Source: Chitinophagaceae bacterium
GTDB taxonomy: Bacteria; Bacteroidota; Bacteroidia; Chitinophagales; UBA10324
Assembly: GCA_016717285.1 (NCBI GenBank)
Contig: JADKFU010000005.1
Span: 604,501 to 668,500, forward strand
Reading direction: 5' to 3'
Length of the DNA stretch: 64,000 bases
This document shows, piece by piece, positions 61,501 to 64,000 of this stretch (the first letter of the stretch is position 1; each line of letters starts with the position of its first letter). The position numbers and the translations under genes were made by a program. A model generated the notes under the pieces. That model had not been told where the DNA came from. It worked only from the letters and a program-made list of their open reading frames with translations, and ran no database searches.

Positions 61501-62400
61501 GTGAAAATCGCATTTGCCCCTGAATATGTATTGCCATTGCCGGCTAATCATCGTTTCCCGATCAGCAAGTATGAATTGATACCACTTCAATTATTGCACG
61601 AAGGAATAGTGACAGAAGAAAACTTTTTTCAACCTGAAAGTATAGATATTGAAGTGGTAGCGCTCACGCATACACAGGAATACATACATCGTTTGCAAAA
61701 CCTTCAAATGACTGATTCTGAAATGCGGAAGATCGGTTTTCCGCAGACACCTGAATTGATGACACGTGAATTTATTATTGCAGGAGGTACGCTTGAATGT
61801 TGTGAGTTTGCAAAGCAACATGGAGTGTCATTAAATATTGCCGGAGGTACGCATCATGCGTATCCTGATCATGGCGAAGGTTTTTGTTTATTGAATGATT
61901 GTGCGATTGCTGCGAATTATTTATTGCATACAAGTAAAGCAGCAAGGCTTCTGATCATTGATCTGGATGTTCATCAGGGACAAGGCACTGCGAAAATATT
62001 TGAACACGAAAAGCGGGTTTTTACTTTCAGTATGCATGGAAAAAATAATTATCCGGTGCATAAAGAAAAGTCAACACTGGATGTGGAGTTGCCGGATGGA
62101 ATACGCGATAATGATTATCTTTCATTGTTGCAGCAACATCTTCCTCAAGTCATTGATCAGTTCCGTCCTGACTTTTCATTTTATATCAGCGGTGTAGATA
62201 TTATTGCAACGGACCGGTTTGGTAAACTGAATGTTTCGATGGAAGGATGCAAGCGGCGGGATGCTTTTGTATTTGAAACTTTGAAGAAGCAAAATATTCC
62301 CGTGGTGGTGACGATGGGTGGTGGTTATTCACCTGAGATCAAAGACATACTGGAAGCGCATTGCAATACGTATCGGGTGGCGAAGGAGATTTATGTGTGA
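61501..62400 (+). CDS. Histone deacetylase-family amidohydrolase
   Basis: A zinc-dependent deacetylase of the arginase/HDAC fold; bacterial members act on acetylated polyamines, acetoin-related or other small amides. The 299-residue protein has the catalytic His-His in GGTHHAYPDHGEGFCLLND, the Zn-binding DLDVHQGQGTA, the second Asp in YISGVDIIATDRFGKL, and the Gly-rich MGGGYS. The start is GTG at 61501. It is 52 bp downstream of nhaD. Confidence 0.92.
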   Translation: MKIAFAPEYVLPLPANHRFPISKYELIPLQLLHEGIVTEENFFQPESIDIEVVALTHTQEYIHRLQNLQMTDSEMRKIGFPQTPELMTREFIIAGGTLECCEFAKQHGVSLNIAGGTHHAYPDHGEGFCLLNDCAIAANYLLHTSKAARLLIIDLDVHQGQGTAKIFEHEKRVFTFSMHGKNNYPVHKEKSTLDVELPDGIRDNDYLSLLQQHLPQVIDQFRPDFSFYISGVDIIATDRFGKLNVSMEGCKRRDAFVFETLKKQNIPVVVTMGGGYSPEIKDILEAHCNTYRVAKEIYV

Positions 62401-62479
62401 AGGAAAAGAAATGATCTCTGGCACTCTAAGAAGTAAAATCCTTGTTTTTCATTGATCAGGTGACTAAAGTAACACCAAT

Positions 62480-62881
62480 CTATTTCAACCAATTTTCAAT
62501 TTTCAATGTAGCGACTCTGTTGAACTCTTTTTCGTTGGCGGTAATCAATGTTAATTTCAAAGAAAGCGCCTGACTTGCAATAAGGAGATCCATATTCCCG
62601 ATAGGCTTTCCTTGTTTTTCAAGCACTGATCTTATTTTTCCATACAAGGCACTCATTTCTTCATTGAAGTGCACAATGTGAAAGACAGAAAGAAATTGTT
62701 TAACCACCGCTTCATTTTTCAAGGGTTGCTCACTTTTGTACACACCATAATAAAGTTCAGCGAGTGTGAAAACTGAAATGCCGATATCAGCCACAGGATG
62801 TTCAGCGATTTTCTCCCTCAGCCACAAAAATTTAGGGCGTAAAGCTGCAATGCAAATGTTAGTATCAAGCAGGTACTTCAT
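62480..62881 (-). CDS. vapC: VapC-type PIN-domain toxin
   Basis: A ribonuclease toxin of a type II toxin-antitoxin pair. The 133-residue PIN domain keeps the acidic residues: Asp6 (LLDTNICI), Glu42 (LAELYYG) and Asp98 (NMDLLIAS), plus the C-terminal TANEKEFNRV. All expected catalytic residues are present, so it is probably active. Its ATG overlaps the stop of the antitoxin gene (ATGA). Confidence 0.93.
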   Translation of the reverse strand: MKYLLDTNICIAALRPKFLWLREKIAEHPVADIGISVFTLAELYYGVYKSEQPLKNEAVVKQFLSVFHIVHFNEEMSALYGKIRSVLEKQGKPIGNMDLLIASQALSLKLTLITANEKEFNRVATLKIENWLK

Positions 62882-63111
62882 TTGAATATATCTTCTCTTT
62901 TCTGCGGTAGTACATCCGGAATATCAGTTGGGAAATCATCAGTAAGCATTTCAATGCTGTCGAAGAAGTTCTTCCATCCTTTGTATTTAGGATAAATAAT
63001 CAATGCATTTCCAACTCGAGTAATATAGGCTTCCCTGGTGGGGAGTTGAAATTTCTTAGGGATCCGGATGGCCTGACTATTACCGCTTTTAAATAATTTA
63101 GTGGATTCCAT
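62878..63111 (-). CDS. vapB: VapB-type antitoxin (AbrB/MazE fold)
   Basis: The 77-residue antitoxin has the swapped-hairpin DNA-binding start KLFKSGNSQAIRIPKKF and an acidic C-terminal tail for binding VapC. The ATG at 63111 is preferred over an earlier one because it begins right before the domain and lies directly downstream of the operator. It precedes vapC with a 4-bp overlap. It should repress its own promoter through the palindrome at 63120-63140. Confidence 0.92.
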   Translation of the reverse strand: MESTKLFKSGNSQAIRIPKKFQLPTREAYITRVGNALIIYPKYKGWKNFFDSIEMLTDDFPTDIPDVLPQKREDIFK

Positions 63112-63119
63112 GTTAAATG

Positions 63120-63140
63120 TGTATACAGCAAATATATACA
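63120..63140. promoter_or_regulatory. vapBC operator palindrome overlapping a -7 element
   Basis: An inverted repeat TGTATA-N9-TATACA starts 8 bp upstream of the vapB ATG. The minus-strand TATATTTG at 63129-63136, an exact TAnnTTTG match, lies inside it. Autoregulation by the VapBC complex is expected from the family. Confidence 0.5.
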
Positions 63141-63191
63141 TTTTTGAACACCCTCCATACAAGCAGATGGTACAGGTTCCTTCACTTCACC

Positions 63192-63557
63192 CTACCCTGC
63201 GTTGAGCTTCTCAAGCTGCTTCACTTTCTCAATAAATGTCTTCGCAAAATTTTTAATGTCGTCACTTAGCTCTTTATTTTTTGTTGCACGGAAAAAGGAA
63301 TCACTCATGGTGGAGAAAGTTTGATAGAAGAAAAGATTCATTTCCGGAACGGTCATTTCTTTTGTCCAGATGTCGATGCTCATGCCTGTCTTTGCTTTAT
63401 GATCCCAAAGTGCCAGCAGCATGGCATTGGATTCATGATTGCCCGGCTCAGCATCCGTCGCCTGCCAGTTAATTTGTTCTGGGATGTTGCTTTTATCCAA
63501 TGATATAGAAAGTTGAATGGTGCTTTCGCGTTCGGGAAGTTTCTTGTCGGAGCTCAT
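63192..63557 (-). CDS. gldC: GldC-like gliding motility protein
   Basis: The 121-residue protein resembles GldC, a small gliding-motility protein of Bacteroidota. Matching blocks are STIQLSISLDKSNIPEQINW, AMLLALWDHKAKTGMSIDIW followed by TKEMTVPEMN, and the helical end. The ATG at 63557 (start MSSDKKL) is preferred to a frame six residues longer. No gldB is inside the window. Function within gliding is not well defined. Confidence 0.82.
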   Translation of the reverse strand: MSSDKKLPERESTIQLSISLDKSNIPEQINWQATDAEPGNHESNAMLLALWDHKAKTGMSIDIWTKEMTVPEMNLFFYQTFSTMSDSFFRATKNKELSDDIKNFAKTFIEKVKQLEKLNAG

Positions 63558-64000
63558 GAAGGGAAGTTTTCGCAAAGGTGTTGATTTATTGGTAATTACA
63601 TTGTTAAATGACTAAATGGTTGCGGCGGAGCCGGAGTGTAATGAAGCACCTAAGCCATTTGACCATTCAACCATTTAGCCATCATTTGTTACAACTCTCA
63701 AAGAATCCTGATTCAGTTAACAGAAAGTTAATCAGCTACTTGATTTCTTAAAGCATAAAAAGATCGCTGAAAGCCGGCTTAAAAACTATCCACATTCAAA
63801 ATTACCGGCCTTCAAGGGGCGTTTCAAAGCGTCGTCTTATCATATCCACAATTCATATCCGAAAAAAGTACAATTCACATTTTCAGGTGCATAAAATCGA
63901 AGTCTAATGTTTGATTAAAATCGAATTCAAGATTAATCTTGTCTTAACAAAGTTCTGCCGGTTGTTCGTGTTTGCGGTTTGTTGATTTATTCACTCCTCT
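63558..64000. other. Right-end intergenic region with a hairpin repeat
   Basis: 443 bp without a gene in either strand to the window edge. It contains the periodic hairpin at 63604-63690 and, further right, two sequences resembling DnaA boxes (around 63787 and 63842), each with a mismatch. No promoter or terminator can be named. Confidence 0.4.
63604..63690. repeat. 8-bp periodic repeat forming a long hairpin
   Basis: On one side TTAAATGA, CTAAATGG; on the other CCATTTGA, CCATTCAA, CCATTTAG, CCATCATT at an exact 8-bp period (from 63655). CTAAATGGTTG (63612-63622) pairs perfectly with CAACCATTTAG (63668-63678), with a further 6-bp pairing after a 3-base bulge. Confidence 0.6.

Noticed and set aside
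63780..63860. DnaA-box-like sequences (CTATCCACA, ATATCCACA) suggesting an origin
   Set aside because: Only two, each with a mismatch, no dnaA/gidA or AT-rich unwinding neighbourhood in view.
1..64000. CRISPR arrays, tRNA/rRNA genes, transposases, prophage genes
   Set aside because: Looked for direct-repeat/spacer patterns, cloverleaf-like stretches and transposase motifs; none could be supported.

Overview
The window is a chromosomal segment of a Bacteroidota bacterium, most like the Chitinophagales/Sphingobacteriales side of the phylum. This rests on a SusC/SusD pair, a gliding-motility (CHU_C-type) C-terminal domain, a GldC-like protein, an IPExxxVDY protein, DUF2480 and DUF6427 proteins, several genes with a TAnnTTTG-like -7 promoter element, and the general lack of Shine-Dalgarno sequences. 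The DNA is AT-leaning and densely coding. I see no rRNA, tRNA, insertion sequence, prophage or CRISPR array.

Layout. 1-6516: a high-affinity potassium locus on the minus strand. A sigma-54-type response regulator is followed by three very small membrane proteins (the last is KdpF), kdpA, kdpB, kdpC and the start of a secreted, probably porin-like protein. 6701-16570: prfA (RF1), a methyltransferase with a B12-type radical SAM protein, an ice-binding-like lipoprotein, priA, an unknown gene coupled to a broken HEPN gene, a GNAT-like protein and a diacylglycerol kinase. 16899-28020: a BNR-repeat protein, an atypical SDR with an SRPBCC protein, a PagL-like barrel, an unknown secreted protein, a DUF6427 membrane protein, purQ and a DsbD-like thiol reductase. 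28266-32917: an isolated SusC/SusD pair closed by a strong terminator. 33171-40499: an envelope and housekeeping run (coaX, outer-membrane protein, lptC, PpiD-like isomerase, DUF2480, lytic transglycosylase, rnhB with a frameshift). 40763-48561: a P-type ATPase, a lipidated-adaptor ABC exporter, then Crp, DUF2892, rhodanese and OsmC genes. 49008-56909: rnc, fabF and acpP, an IPExxxVDY protein, a pterin dehydratase, a PKD/CHU_C surface protein, a stub of a response regulator, and kup. 57094-63557: an ECF sigma factor with a membrane-spanning barrel protein, pirin, NhaD, a histone-deacetylase-like enzyme, VapBC and GldC.

How it fits together. Two potassium uptake systems (Kdp, Kup), an Na+/H+ antiporter and an unassigned cation ATPase make ion homeostasis a recurring theme. 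Envelope work is the second theme: LptC, PpiD, lytic transglycosylase, PagL-like barrel, SusCD, exporter and T9SS/gliding parts.

Least explained items: (a) the HEPN pseudogene with its overlapping 220-residue unknown partner; (b) two short membrane ORFs of 40 and 27 codons ahead of kdpF; (c) degenerate 7-8 bp periodic repeats in three intergenic gaps, one running into a start codon; (d) a truncated NtrC-type regulator between a surface-protein gene and kup. No complete, clearly new system is proven by sequence reading alone.
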